Shown: positions 9,112 to 19,100, numbered from the stretch's first letter. The stretch: 64,000 nt of DNA from JASHVB01 sp963780805 (GCA_963780805.1 CAWADP010000012.1:234477-298476), one strand, 5' to 3'. Made by a program: numbers and translations. The notes: generated from the letters alone by a model not told the origin.

Positions 9112-10185
9112 ATGGCGTTGGATATCGCCGATTTCGATTTCGACCTGCCGCAGGACCGCATCGCCCAGCATCCCGCCCGGCCGCGCAACTCCGCCCGGCT
9201 GCTGCACGTTGCCGCCGGCGGCCTGGCGGACCGGGCGGTGCGGGACCTGCCCAGCCTGTTACGGCCGGGCGATGTGCTGGTGGCGAACGACACGCGGGTG
9301 ATCCCTGCGCAACTCAGCGCGCGGCGGCTGCGGGGCGGGGGGGCGACGGAGGCGCGCATCGGCATCACGCTCGACCGCCCGCGCGCCGACGGCGCCTGGC
9401 ACGCCCTGGCGCGTAACGCGCGGCGGCTGCGCCCCGGGGATGAGCTGTTGTTCGATGGCGGCGGGCCGCTGGCCGCCACCGTCCTGGAGCGCGATCCGGA
9501 TGGCGGCGTTGCCTTGGCGTTCAACCAGTCGGGCGACGCGTTCGCGGCGGCCTTGCACGCGTCGGGGGCGCTCGCGCTGCCGCCTTACATTGCGCGCCCG
9601 CATGGTCCGTTGCCGGAGGACGCGGCCGATTACCAGACCGTGTTCGCGGCGCATGAGGGCGCGGTGGCGGCGCCCACGGCCGGCCTGCATTTCACCCCGG
9701 CGCTGCTGGCGGCGCTGGATGCGCGTGGCGTGCAGCGGGTGACGCTGACGCTGCATGTCGGAGCCGGCACCTTCCTGCCGGTGCGCGATGGGGACATCGC
9801 CCACCACCGCATCCACGCCGAACACGGCGCGATCACCCCGGAGGCCGCCGCCGCGATCAATTCCGCCCGTGCGGCAGGAGGACGCGTGGTGGCGGTCGGC
9901 ACCACCTGCGTGCGGCTGCTGGAGACCGCGGCCGACCAGGCCGGTCTCATTCCCCCGTTCGCCGGCGAGACGTCATTGTTCATATTGCCGGGGCATCGCT
10001 TTCGCGCCGTGGATCTTCTGCTGACCAATTTCCACTTACCGCGCTCGACCCTGTTCATGCTGGTCTGCGCCTTCGCGGGCACCGCGCGCATGCGTGCCGC
10101 CTATGCCCACGCTGTTGCCGCCGGTTATCGTTTCTATTCGTATGGGGATGCGTGCCTGCTGGAACTCGGAATCATCGAAGCGTGA
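9112..10185 (+). CDS. queA: S-adenosylmethionine:tRNA ribosyltransferase-isomerase QueA
   Basis: QueA transfers and rearranges the ribosyl group of SAM onto preQ1 in tRNA to form epoxyqueuosine. The 357 residues cover the whole family length. Visible motifs are FDFDLPQDRIAQHP at the N-terminus, GDVLVANDTRVIPAQL, PTAGLHFTP, VGAGTFLPVR, VVAVGTTCVRLLE and FHLPRSTLFMLV. The start at 9112 directly precedes the conserved N-terminal strand. No other queuosine gene is adjacent. Confidence 0.95.
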   Translation: MALDIADFDFDLPQDRIAQHPARPRNSARLLHVAAGGLADRAVRDLPSLLRPGDVLVANDTRVIPAQLSARRLRGGGATEARIGITLDRPRADGAWHALARNARRLRPGDELLFDGGGPLAATVLERDPDGGVALAFNQSGDAFAAALHASGALALPPYIARPHGPLPEDAADYQTVFAAHEGAVAAPTAGLHFTPALLAALDARGVQRVTLTLHVGAGTFLPVRDGDIAHHRIHAEHGAITPEAAAAINSARAAGGRVVAVGTTCVRLLETAADQAGLIPPFAGETSLFILPGHRFRAVDLLLTNFHLPRSTLFMLVCAFAGTARMRAAYAHAVAAGYRFYSYGDACLLELGIIEA

Positions 10186-10203
10186 GACGACCGCACCGGT
10201 GCG

Positions 10204-10260
10204 ACCTGTCATTGCGAGGAGCGTAGCGGCGAAGCGATCGCCCGCCGGGGACGCAGCGTC
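10204..10260. repeat. Dispersed GC-rich repeat after queA
   Basis: The stretch around CATTGCGAGGAGCGTAGCGG resembles a dispersed intergenic repeat common in alphaproteobacteria. A related fragment in the opposite orientation lies near 25850-25872. This assignment rests on recall of the motif rather than on alignment. Confidence 0.4.
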
Positions 10261-10432
10261 GGCTTGTCAGGCAGGGGGCGAATTATACCAGCCGCCGTTA
10301 GCGGTGACTCTCCGTGTCATGGCCGCGCCTGACCGAGCCGAGCCCGAGCATGACACAGAGTCGATCGCCTCGCCGACATCGGTCAATCCGAATTGCGGTT
10401 GGCATTATGCGGCACACCCAAGCGAACGCTGC

Positions 10433-11272
10433 TCAACGGTCTCCAAGGAAATGCAGCAGCGCCGCGTTGAACAACTCCGGGTCCTGCAAGAAAGCGAAAT
10501 GGCTGACATTGGGCAGGATCAACAGGCCGGCCCCCGGAATCGTCGCCGCAATGTATTCGGTGTGCGCGCGCTTGATCGCCTCGTCATGGTCGCCGTCCAC
10601 GACCCAAACCGGCGCCCTGATCGACCGCAGTTGCGCGTCGGTCCAGTTTGGCTCGGTCTCCCACATCTTGCTGATCTGCGCGACGAAGGCGTCGTAGTCT
10701 TTCGGAGTCGCGGACAGCTTCGCATACTCGTGGCCCGCGCGTTCGATGTAGCGGGCAAAGGTCGGATTCTTCTCAACACCTTCCTGCACGCCGGACGTTA
10801 CGGTGTTGGCGGCGAACGAGAACACCTTGCCGACCCGGTCCGGATGACGGATCGCCAGGTCCAGCCCGATGATCGCGCCGTCGCTCCAGCCAACGATATC
10901 CGCCTTGGCGACGTGCAGCGTGTCGAGCAATCCGACAACGTCATCGGCCATCAGGTCATAGCCATAAGGCCGGGCATCGCGCGTGCTGCGGCCGTGGCCG
11001 CGGCTGTCCATCAGGATGACGGTGTGGTGCGGCGCCAGGACCTTCACCTGGTTGCCCCAATAGTCGGAATTGGCGAGCCCGCCATGCAACAGCACCACCG
11101 GCGAACCGTGCCCGATGACGGCGTAATAAAGGCTGATGCCGTTCACCCTCGCGTGGCCGCTGTGTTCGCCCGCGACCGGCGGCGGCGTCGGTGGCAGCGT
11201 CTCCCACAAGGATGCGGCAGACCCGGCGTGCAGCGGCACAACCAGCAACAGCCAAGCCAGAACGCGGAACAT
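10433..11272 (-). CDS. Secreted alpha/beta hydrolase
   Basis: This 279-residue alpha/beta-hydrolase fold protein has an N-terminal signal peptide (MFRVLAWLLLVVPLHAGSA), suggesting periplasmic or secreted location. The oxyanion strand VVLLHGG, the MDSRGHGRS turn, the nucleophile elbow GWSDG (serine nucleophile), a VDGDHD acid region and a late NVSHFAF histidine complete the triad. Such proteins hydrolyse esters or lactones; the substrate is unknown. It is transcribed towards queA. Confidence 0.82.
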   Translation of the reverse strand: MFRVLAWLLLVVPLHAGSAASLWETLPPTPPPVAGEHSGHARVNGISLYYAVIGHGSPVVLLHGGLANSDYWGNQVKVLAPHHTVILMDSRGHGRSTRDARPYGYDLMADDVVGLLDTLHVAKADIVGWSDGAIIGLDLAIRHPDRVGKVFSFAANTVTSGVQEGVEKNPTFARYIERAGHEYAKLSATPKDYDAFVAQISKMWETEPNWTDAQLRSIRAPVWVVDGDHDEAIKRAHTEYIAATIPGAGLLILPNVSHFAFLQDPELFNAALLHFLGDR

Positions 11273-11329
11273 GCTATCTCCCCAGCCGCCTGATGCGGAG
11301 CGACCGCGGCCCGCGTCTACTCCGCCATC

Positions 11330-11381
11330 CTTTTCTACTCCGCCGCCAGCGCCGGCTTTTCTACTCCGCCGCCAGCGCCGG
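11330..11381. repeat. 26-bp tandem duplication covering the Rieske gene's 3' end
   Basis: The unit beginning CTTTTCTACTCCGCCGCCAG is repeated exactly at 11330-11355 and 11356-11381. The second copy contains the stop codon and last codons of the Rieske oxygenase gene, so its 3' end has been duplicated in place. A partial third copy (GTCTACTCCGCC) precedes it. Confidence 0.8.
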
Positions 11382-12401
11382 CGCGTCCTCGGCCCGCATC
11401 CGTTCCATCGTGCGGCGCATGTGCAGCCGCGCGGCGTCGTTGGCGATGTCCACCAGATGGTCCTCGCCCAGCTCGCTCAGCCGCGCCTGCTGGCCTTGCA
11501 CCACCGTCAGGTCCTCCTGGAACGCCGCGCCGACCTCCTGGAACAACTGCTCGGTCGCGGCTGGATCGTTTGGACGGAAGCCGTTCGCGGTGGACCAGAA
11601 ATAGAAGCAGGAGGTCTCGGTTTCCGGCGTCAGACCATGGAACAGCCGGAAACGCAGCTTGCTGTCGTTAACGTCCATGTGCTGGAAGGCGTCCGCTTCA
11701 TCCGCGCCGCTGAACTGCACGACCGAGCCGGGCGCGATGAATTCGAAGATCTGCACGCGGTCGATGAGGCCCTCGAACCCGACCGCCCTCACATAGGTCG
11801 GCGGCGGCACCGAGTTCAGCATCCAACGGGTGAATTTCAGACCGCGCGCCGTGCGCACCGTCTCCATCTTCGCGGCGACATGCGTCATCGGATTGCCGCC
11901 GATGCTGCCGACATGCACGTAGCCGAGATGCGTCAGGTCCATGAGGTTATCGACCATCAGCGTCGCACTGGCCTTGATATGATACGTGGCGTGCTTGTGC
12001 GGCCAGTTCTGCGCGTCGTTGTGCCAGGGATACGCGACGATTTCCGATTCGTCCGCGCGGGCGGGATCGCCCATCCAGATCCACAGGAAGGCGTCGCGCT
12101 CCACCAGTGGGAAGCTGCGGACGCGGGCGCGCTCCGGGATGCGGTCCTGGCCGGGGATGCGCACGCAGGTGCCTCTGCGGTCGAAGGTCAGGCCGTGATA
12201 GCCGCACTCGATGCCTTGCTCGACGACCTTGCCCACGTGCAGCGGCGCGCCGCGGTGGCAGCACATGTCGAGCAATGCGGCGGCGCGGCCCTCATGGTCG
12301 CGGAACAGGACGACGGGCTCGTTGCAGATGCGGCGGCCGAGGGGGCGGTCGCCGACCTCATCGGCCCAGGCGGCGACGTACCAGGCATTGCGGATCATCA
12401 T
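11361..12401 (-). CDS. Rieske non-heme iron oxygenase (vanillate O-demethylase VanA-like)
   Basis: This is a ring-hydroxylating oxygenase alpha-type subunit of 346 residues. The Rieske [2Fe-2S] ligands are visible as MCCHRGAPL (C-x-H) and ECGYHGL (C-x2-H) in the first 80 residues. The mononuclear iron site shows as NLMDLTHLGYVH near residue 155-165. Length and lack of a long linker fit the VanA/PobA-like oxygenases that remove O-methyl groups or hydroxylate aromatics. No reductase (VanB-type) gene lies beside it, so the electron partner is elsewhere. The next gene upstream on the same strand is an enoyl-CoA hydratase, 92 bp away. Confidence 0.85.
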   Translation of the reverse strand: MMIRNAWYVAAWADEVGDRPLGRRICNEPVVLFRDHEGRAAALLDMCCHRGAPLHVGKVVEQGIECGYHGLTFDRRGTCVRIPGQDRIPERARVRSFPLVERDAFLWIWMGDPARADESEIVAYPWHNDAQNWPHKHATYHIKASATLMVDNLMDLTHLGYVHVGSIGGNPMTHVAAKMETVRTARGLKFTRWMLNSVPPPTYVRAVGFEGLIDRVQIFEFIAPGSVVQFSGADEADAFQHMDVNDSKLRFRLFHGLTPETETSCFYFWSTANGFRPNDPAATEQLFQEVGAAFQEDLTVVQGQQARLSELGEDHLVDIANDAARLHMRRTMERMRAEDAPALAAE

Positions 12402-12493
12402 GAGCGTCTCCCTTGCCGGCTGATCTTGGCATCAGGTCTTGTCTTGGCGTCAGGTCTTGGCGTCAGGCGGCGCAGTTTGGCACGCGCGGCCGG

Positions 12494-13261
12494 TTATGAA
12501 AACTTCGAAAAGTCCGGCTTGCGCTTTTCCATGAAGGCGGCGAACGCCTCCTGCGCCTCCGGCGAGGCCAGGCGTTCGCTGAACAATCCGATCTCCTCGG
12601 CGATGCGGCCTGCCACATCGGGGGGGCCGTGCTTCATCAGCCGCTTGGTCAGCCGTACCGCCTGCGGCGGCAGGGCCGCCAGCCGCCGCGCCATGTCGCG
12701 CGCTACTGGCAGCAGTTCGTCGTCTTCCACCACGCGGTTCACCAGGCCCCATTCGTGGGCCGTCGATGCATCCAGCGGCTCTCCCAACAGCAGCAGCGCA
12801 CTCGCTCGTTGATGCCCGAGCAGGCGCGGCATCAGCAGCGAACTGGCCGCCTCCGGCACCAGCCCCAGGCTGGTGAACGGCATGACGAAGCGTGCGGATC
12901 GCACCGCGACGATCAGGTCGCAGTGCAGCAGCATTGTGGTGCCGACGCCGATCGCCGCACCGTTCACCGCTGCAATCAGCGGCTTCTGGAACGACGAAAT
13001 CACCGGCAGGAAACGGCTGCCACCGCGCGGCGCGCGATCCGCCCCACGTTCCTGAAAGTCCTTCACGTCGTTGCCGGATGTGAACGTGTCCCCCGTCCCC
13101 GTCAGCAGCGCGACACGGATTACCGGATCGGCATCCGCCTGCTCCAGCGCGCGGCTGACGGCTTCGTACATCGCGCGTGTCAACGCGTTCTTCTTTTCCG
13201 GCCGGTTCAGCCGAATCTCCAGAACGCCGCCGTCCGCTGAGACTTCAACAGTGTCGTCCAT
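12494..13261 (-). CDS. Enoyl-CoA hydratase/isomerase family protein
   Basis: This 255-residue crotonase has the oxyanion-hole strands LTGTGDTFTSGNDVKDF and KPLIAAVNGAAIGVGTT, and a third region PEAASSLLMPRLLG. The catalytic glutamates of classical hydratases are not both obvious: the ENAxxGG-like segment reads FTSLGLVPEAASS, keeping one. Isomerase or hydratase action on acyl-CoA is expected. Start chosen at 13261 (MDDTVEV) because AGGAAGAAG precedes it; an upstream extension to 13306 is not conserved-looking. Confidence 0.85.
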   Translation of the reverse strand: MDDTVEVSADGGVLEIRLNRPEKKNALTRAMYEAVSRALEQADADPVIRVALLTGTGDTFTSGNDVKDFQERGADRAPRGGSRFLPVISSFQKPLIAAVNGAAIGVGTTMLLHCDLIVAVRSARFVMPFTSLGLVPEAASSLLMPRLLGHQRASALLLLGEPLDASTAHEWGLVNRVVEDDELLPVARDMARRLAALPPQAVRLTKRLMKHGPPDVAGRIAEEIGLFSERLASPEAQEAFAAFMEKRKPDFSKFS

Positions 13262-13870
13262 CTTCTTCCTGCTCTTGCACCGATCGCGGAGCTGGGCCGC
13301 CGGCACTTGCTGCCCAATAGTGGACGCCGTTGCATGCGGCGATCGCGTCCAGTGCTATGACGAAAGTCTTGCGTCGTCCAGGCACGCGCCCGCAGTCATG
13401 CCCGGACTTGACCCGGCTATCAACTCGCGTTCGGCCGGGACATGTTATACTGGGCCGTCAAAACAATGACTCGTCTGCTGGGCGTACGCCTCCCGTGTCA
13501 TGGCCGGCGCAGGCCGGCCACCCACGGCTTCCTGGTTCGTCGCGCTAAGACGCGGTGCCCGGGCCAATCGCGGGCTCGACACGAGAGGGGCAGCGCTCGG
13601 GGGGCGCTCGCTGGCCGAATGTCACTCATCATGCGCGCTGGTATTAGACTTAACGGGACCATGGACCGCCCCATCACGAACGTGTTTCCCGCGACCGCGA
13701 AGCTCGGATCGAGACCTCGAACCCCCTACTGTAAATCTACATGCCGAGATGGCGGTGCCGAGTGCTGCAGCGGCGGCATTCGCCACGCTTCTGATTATCC
13801 CACTGGATCGCCGACCGTTTTGCCGGCAGGGCTGAACGTGCAACGGGCCTGCCTGCATGCAGCGCCCAGG
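13262..13870. other. Gene-free stretch with dispersed repeats
   Basis: No protein-like frame is seen. The segment around 13495-13545 (GTCATGGCCGGCGCAGGCCG and following) belongs to the same repeat family as 35121-35182 in the opposite orientation. The part at 13390-13440 is also repeat-like. Confidence 0.5.
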
Positions 13871-14677
13871 CTATTCGTTGCGCGCAGTCATTTCGGCCAG
13901 GGCCGTGCGCATGTCGCCGCTGGAGATCGCCATCAGGCCGCGGTACGGTCGACTCAGGTCCGCGATCACGAGGATGGCGCTGCTAAGCGAAATGGCGCAT
14001 AGCAGGATGCCGAGTGCCGCCACCCTGTTGCGCGGTGCCGCCAGTCCCAGTGCGAGGAAGACAACCATCAGCCAGAACACCAGGATCCAGAAGAATGGTC
14101 GCGACAGGGATGCGCCGGCATCTTCGATGACCTCCTGTCGGACCTGCAAGACATCTCGATAGAAATTGCGGCAATCGTCGGCAGTGTTGACGGCGAGTTG
14201 CGTCTTGGGATCGAGCGAACGAATTTGCTGACCGATCCGATCCATCAGCTCGCCCAGGACCGGCGACGCGCCGACGACAGGCATGCCGGCCGTGTTCGGG
14301 TAACCGATGCTGTTGGGCGGCGGCGGCTCATGCGGCCACGTGCTGGCGATCACCGCCGCCGTGTAACGCGCCAGGTCTCCGCGTGCATGCGCGGTCTCCG
14401 GACCGTAGTCACGCAGGCAGCGGTCGAGCTGCGTGAGCCGCAGCGCATAGGCGTGACGGTCCCGGTCGGCGTGGTCGTACGATGTCTTCACCGATGCCGT
14501 CAGCAAGCCGAGCACCAGAGCCGCGAAAGTTACCAGCATGCCGATGACGAGCTGCATGGTTTCGACGGTTTCGCGGGTTCGGTAGGTCTCCGGCAGACGC
14601 GCATGGATGAAGCGGCCGACCCAGACACTCAGGCACAGCAGCACGAACGTGGTGACGGACGCCGAGAAGTCGTGCAT
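13871..14677 (-). CDS. DUF4239-like membrane protein
   Basis: This 268-residue protein has four hydrophobic segments in a 2+2 arrangement: two near the N-terminus (residues about 8-25 and 42-62) and two near the C-terminus (about 190-208 and 215-235), separated by a soluble helical domain. This layout and phrases such as LVTFAALVLGLLTASVKTSY fit the DUF4239 (bestrophin-like) family of unknown function. The start at 14677 (MHDFSASV) has GAGGACAGGGG just upstream; the longer frame to 14713 is less likely. Confidence 0.7.
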   Translation of the reverse strand: MHDFSASVTTFVLLCLSVWVGRFIHARLPETYRTRETVETMQLVIGMLVTFAALVLGLLTASVKTSYDHADRDRHAYALRLTQLDRCLRDYGPETAHARGDLARYTAAVIASTWPHEPPPPNSIGYPNTAGMPVVGASPVLGELMDRIGQQIRSLDPKTQLAVNTADDCRNFYRDVLQVRQEVIEDAGASLSRPFFWILVFWLMVVFLALGLAAPRNRVAALGILLCAISLSSAILVIADLSRPYRGLMAISSGDMRTALAEMTARNE

Positions 14678-14907
14678 CCCCTGTCCTCTTGAGGGTCCCT
14701 GGGGTTCATACACCGACAGGTGATGGGCGATACAGCTTCAACCGACCTTATGGGCGGACCTTGTGGCCTGCGACAATGCCGTCGAGTATCCAGACCTGAA
14801 TGTGTCGCCACCTGAATGTGGTCGCCGGTGTCGGTCAGCGCGATGCGCTTTCCAACGCCCGGCGATATGGCGGAGCAGCGACTACAGCAAATCAACGGCT
14901 AAGGGCG

Positions 14908-15306
14908 TTATTGCACGCCCTGCGTCGCCAGCGGCTCTATCTCATACATGATCCGCACTTCGCCCGGCTGCGAAAACGGGTACTTATCCTTGCCCAGGTA
15001 CTTCTTGGCCAAGGAATCGATATGGGCCGACGCGCCTTCCTCGGTCGCGCGCGCCACCTTGCCGCGAATCTGCAGGTAGCGATACGGGTTGTCCGGGTCC
15101 ATGATCGCCATCGCCACCGACGCGCCTTCTTGCAGCGTCCGCGCCTTCACACGCCCCTTCGCGGTGTTCACGCGCACATGCCCGTTGGTGTAGTCGAACC
15201 ACACCGGTGTCACCTGCGGCGACCCGTCCCGCATCACCGTCGCAAGATTAGCGAAGGCCTTCTTTTGTTGCATCAGATCCATGTACGCTGCGGGTATCTC
15301 GGTCAT
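14908..15306 (-). CDS. Pyridoxamine 5'-phosphate oxidase family (PPOX-class) protein
   Basis: This 132-residue split-barrel flavin/F420-type protein has the family pieces FANLATVMRDGSPQVTPVWF, GHVRVNTAKGRVKARTL and PYRYLQIRGKV. Members bind FMN or F420 and reduce or oxidise small substrates, or bind heme. The specific substrate is unknown. A strong AAAGGAGG ribosome site fixes the start at 15306. The frame runs open upstream into the ABC transporter remnant, but that part is not the same gene. Confidence 0.82.
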   Translation of the reverse strand: MTEIPAAYMDLMQQKKAFANLATVMRDGSPQVTPVWFDYTNGHVRVNTAKGRVKARTLQEGASVAMAIMDPDNPYRYLQIRGKVARATEEGASAHIDSLAKKYLGKDKYPFSQPGEVRIMYEIEPLATQGVQ

Positions 15307-15399
15307 CGCGCGGCCTCCTTTATTGCCCACCGACGCTATATGGGGCGCCCTGGGCGCCATGCTATCCGCGCGGCCGCCGGCCCCTGAGGAATGCGACTT

Positions 15400-15790
15400 A
15401 GGAATGCGACGGCAGGCGGCACATCGCCACGGGATGGCAATACAGGTCCGCACCTCCCGTCCCCCGCTGCCGGGCAGCAACACGCCGGCAACGTGGATCG
15501 GGACACGATAAAGCTCGTTTAGCCGTTCACTGGTCACGGCGTCGTCCGGTCTGCCGTCGGCGACGATCGCGCCGTCCCGCATCAGCACTGCGCGGTTGGC
15601 GTAGCCGAGCGCGTGCTCCGGTTGGTGGGTGGTCATCAGCACCGACTTGCCCTCCCGGGCCAGTTTGCGCACCGCACGCAGGATGTGGACCTCGTTACCG
15701 TAGTCCAGCGAGGCGGTCGGCTCGTCCGTGCCGTGGAAAGCCGAACGACAGCCCGCTGATTTCGAGGCTGGCGGGGCGACGATCCGACTC
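15400..15790 (-). pseudogene. ABC transporter ATP-binding protein remnant (siderophore/B12 type)
   Basis: The frame carries the C-terminal half of an importer ATPase: DEPTASLDYGNE (Walker B), MTTHQPEHALGYANR (H-loop) and a LNELYRVP tail as in FecE/BtuD-like proteins. The N-terminal strand LEISGLSFGFP is still readable in another frame immediately before the DEPT motif. Walker A, the Q-loop and the LSGGE signature between them are missing, so about 120 residues have been lost by internal deletion. It lies directly after a permease remnant, in the usual permease-ATPase order. Confidence 0.65.
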
Positions 15791-15815
15791 GAGCGATCCA
15801 CCTCCGCGGTTTGGA

Positions 15816-15949
15816 TCACTGCCACTGACGCCCCAACCTGATCAGCAACCCGGCGAAGAATGGCGCGCCGATGAGTGCGGTGACGATTCCGAGCGGCAGG
15901 TCGAGCGAGGTGATACTGCGCGCCACGTCATCGACCACGAGCAGAAGCT
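15816..15949 (-). pseudogene. FecCD-type ABC permease remnant (C-terminus only)
   Basis: Only the last 40 or so residues survive, reading DDVARSITSLDLPLGIVTAL then IGAPFFAGLLIRLG. This is the canonical C-terminal end of BtuC/FhuB-type permeases. The upstream side ends exactly where the ettA 3'-end repeat starts (15951), so the rest of the gene was cut off there. Confidence 0.7.
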
Positions 15950-15950
15950 T

Positions 15951-16138
15951 TACCGCGCCAGCGGCCGGTACTTGATCCGATGCGGTTCGGTCGCCTGTGC
16001 GCCCAACCTCCGGCGCTCGTCCTCCTCGTACGCCTCGAAGTTCCCTTCGAACCACTCCACGTGGCTGTCGCCCTCGAACGACAGGATGTGCGTCGCCAGC
16101 CGGTCCAGGAACCAACGATCGTGGCTGACGATCACGGC
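15951..16138 (-). repeat. 188-bp direct repeat, copy A (displaced ettA 3' end)
   Basis: It matches 21903-22090 with two mismatches (16018 and 16129), i.e. 186 of 188 bases, at an offset of 5952 bp. It encodes the last 62 codons of the ABC-F protein EttA (SHDRWFLDRLATHILSFEGD and on) without a gene in front. The last bases (16132-16138) supply the stop codon of the large TIR-NACHT gene. Confidence 0.95.
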
Positions 16139-19100
16139 GGCGGCGCGGCGGCCTCCGTGAACTCGCGCAGCGGACCGAATGTCTCGGCCGGATAAGTGGT
16201 GCCGTCGGGGCCGATCCAGGCCAGGTAGCGCCAGGCCTCGCCGCCGACCTGGATGACGCGATTGGCCTGCGGATCAGTCGTGGCGAAAGCGCCGCCGGCG
16301 AAATGGTGGACGCGGAAGCCGCACGCGGCGGTGGATGCGGCGTCCCAGAGGCGCAGGGTGCTGTCCTTGCCGGCGGAGAGGATGCGGGTGCCGTCCGGGG
16401 CGAAGGCGCAGGACGACACCGGCCCTTCGTGACCGCGCAGGACGGCGAGGCACTCGCCTAAAGCCGCGTCCCAGAGGCGCAGGGTGCTGTCCTTGCCGGC
16501 GGAGAGGATGCGGGCGCCGTCCGGGGCGAAGGCGCAGGCGTACACTGCATTCCCGTGACCGCGCAGGACGGCGAGGCATTCGCCTGAAGCGGCGTCCCAG
16601 AGGCGCAGGGTGCTGTCATTGCCGGCGGAGAGGATGCGGGCGCCGTCCGGGGCGAAGGCGCAGGCGTACACCACATTCCCGTGACGCAGGACGACGAGGC
16701 ATTCGCCTGAAGCGACGTCCCAGAGGCGCAGGGTGCGGTCAGAGCCGGCGGAGAGGATGCGGGCGCCGTCCGGGGCGAAGGCGCAGGACGACACCGGCCC
16801 TTCGTGACCGCGCAGGACGGCGAGGCATTCGCCTGAAGCGGCGTCCCAGAGGCGCAGGGTGCTGTCATAGCCGGCGGAGAGGATGCGGGCGCCGTCCGGG
16901 GCGAAGGCGCAGGACGACACCGGCCCTTCGTGACCGCGCAGGACGGCGAGGCATTCGCCTGAAGCGGCGTCCCAGAGGCGCAGGGTGTTGTCATTGCCGG
17001 CGGAGAGGATGCGGGTGCCGTCCGGGGCGAAGGCGCAGGACCTCACCGGCCCTTCGTGACCGCGCAGGACGGCGAGGCATTCGCCTGAAGCGGCGTCCCA
17101 GAGGCGCAGGGTGCTGTCATTGCCGGCGGAGAGGATGCGGGCGCCGTCCGGGGCGAAGGCGCAGGACGACACCGGCCGTTCGTGACCGCGCAGGACGGCG
17201 AGGCATTCGCCTGAAGCGGCGTCCCAGAGGCGCAGGGTGCTGTCATCGCCGGCGGAGAGGATGCGGGCGCCGTCCGGGGCGAAGGCGCAGGACGACACCG
17301 GCCGTTCGTGACCGCGCAGGACGGCGAGGCATTCGCCTGAAGCGGCGTCCCAGAGGCGCAGGGTGCTGTCATCGCCGGCGGAGAGGATGCGGGCGCCGTC
17401 CGGGGCGAAGGCGCAGGACCTCACCGGCCCTTCGTGACCGCGCAGGACGGCGAGGCACTCGCCTGAAGCGCCGTCCCAGAGGCGCAGGGTGCTGTCATTG
17501 CCGGCGGAGAGGATGCGGGTGCCGTCCGGGGCGAAGGCGCAGGACCTCACCCAATGCTCGTGACCGCGCAGGACGGCGAGGCACTCGCCTGAAGCGGCGT
17601 CCCAGAGGCGCAGGGTGCTGTCATTGCCGGCGGAGAGGATGCGGGTGCCGTCCGGGGCGAAGGCGCAGGACCTCACCCAATGCTCGTGACCGCGCAGGAC
17701 GGCGAGGCATTCGCCGGAAGCGGCGTCCCAGAGGCGCAGGGTGCTGTCATCGCCGGCGGAGAGGATGCGGGCGCCGTCCGGGGCGAAGGCGCAAGACCTC
17801 ACCCAATGCTCGTGACCGCGCAGGACGGCGAGGCACTCGCCTGAAGCGGCGTCCCAGAGGCGCAGGGTGCTGTCATTGCCGGCGGAGAGGATGCGGGTGC
17901 CGTCCGCGGCGAAGGCGCAGGACCTCACCCAATGCTCGTGACCGCGCAGGACGGCGAGGCATTCGCCCGAAGCGGCGTCCCAGAGGCGCAGGGTGCTGTC
18001 ATCGCCGGCGGAGAGGATGCGGGCGCCGTCCGGGGCGAAGGCGCAAGACAACACTGGCCCGCTGTGCCCGTCGAGTGCCGCGAGACGCGACCGGCCCTTG
18101 GTTGTGATTTCGATCCATTCATCCGGGGCGCACAGCACGCCGGCCGGAATCGCGGCACGTGCGAACCCGCGGCACCGCAGCAGCCGCGTGCGATGGCAGA
18201 CGGCGCCGTCGAACGAAACATCGTGCAGTTCCAGCCCGCGCAGCACCGCACCGGTGAGCTGCGCCCGCGCGAAGCGCGCATGCGGCGCCCTTCCGCCAAC
18301 GATCTCCGCCATCGCCAGGTCGGCTCCCGAAAACTCCGCATGCTCCAGATCGACCCGCCGCAGCTTCGCGCCCCGCATCCGCGCGCCGCTGAACGATGCA
18401 CCGCGCAGGTTCAATAGCGGCCCGTCGCCGCCGGTTCCGATCTCCCAGCCGCGCAGGTCGGCGCCGTCCAACCGGAATCCCGCCGGCAACGGCGCCGGAT
18501 ACTCCTTCGCCAGCGCCGAAAGCACATAGCGGAACGCCAACTCGCTGATCCGCGGCCGATACGCCGCGCGCATCCGCCGCAGCGTCTCCATGCAGGCCGC
18601 ATCGTCCTGGTGCAGCAGCAACTGGCCCAGGAAATCCAACGTCTCGTCGCTCGGCCGCGGCATGTCCCAGTCGCCGATGCGGTCCTCGCGCAACGCGCGC
18701 AACAGGAAGCCGGCAAGGAAGAACTCCTGCAAGGAGGTATGCGCGAAGCGGAACTCGCTGCGCCGGCCGCCCACCAGGAACGTCGCGGTGCGCAGGTCCT
18801 TCTTCAGGATGTCGAGCGCCGTGCGCTCGTAATGCATCGCCACGTCCTGGTGCTGCCGCAGGAACCCGGCCAGCCAGTCGTCCATCGCGCGCGCGGTCCA
18901 GGCGCGGTTGCCGCTCCGCCAGAGCTGCGCCGCGACATGCTCCATGATGCGCTGCTTATGTTCCGGATCAAATTCGTGCTTGCCGGCGTCGCGCTCCAGC
19001 CAGGAGGAGACCATGTGCTGATACAGCAGCACGCCGGTCACTCGCCGCCCTTCAAGCTGCCATTTCTCCAGCTCGGGCAGGGCGCGCGCGATCAGGCTGA

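Noticed and set aside
10094..12812. Long plus-strand frames of 399 and 558 codons
   Set aside because: They run antisense to the alpha/beta hydrolase, Rieske and crotonase genes, whose motifs are unmistakable.
16290..18075. Regular repeats suggesting a CRISPR array
   Set aside because: The period is 126 bp with no unique spacers, and the units are in frame and encode WD40 blades.
16335..18107. 590-codon plus-strand frame, arginine and glycine rich, periodic
   Set aside because: It is the antisense shadow of the WD40 array and its periodicity is inherited from the 126-bp units.
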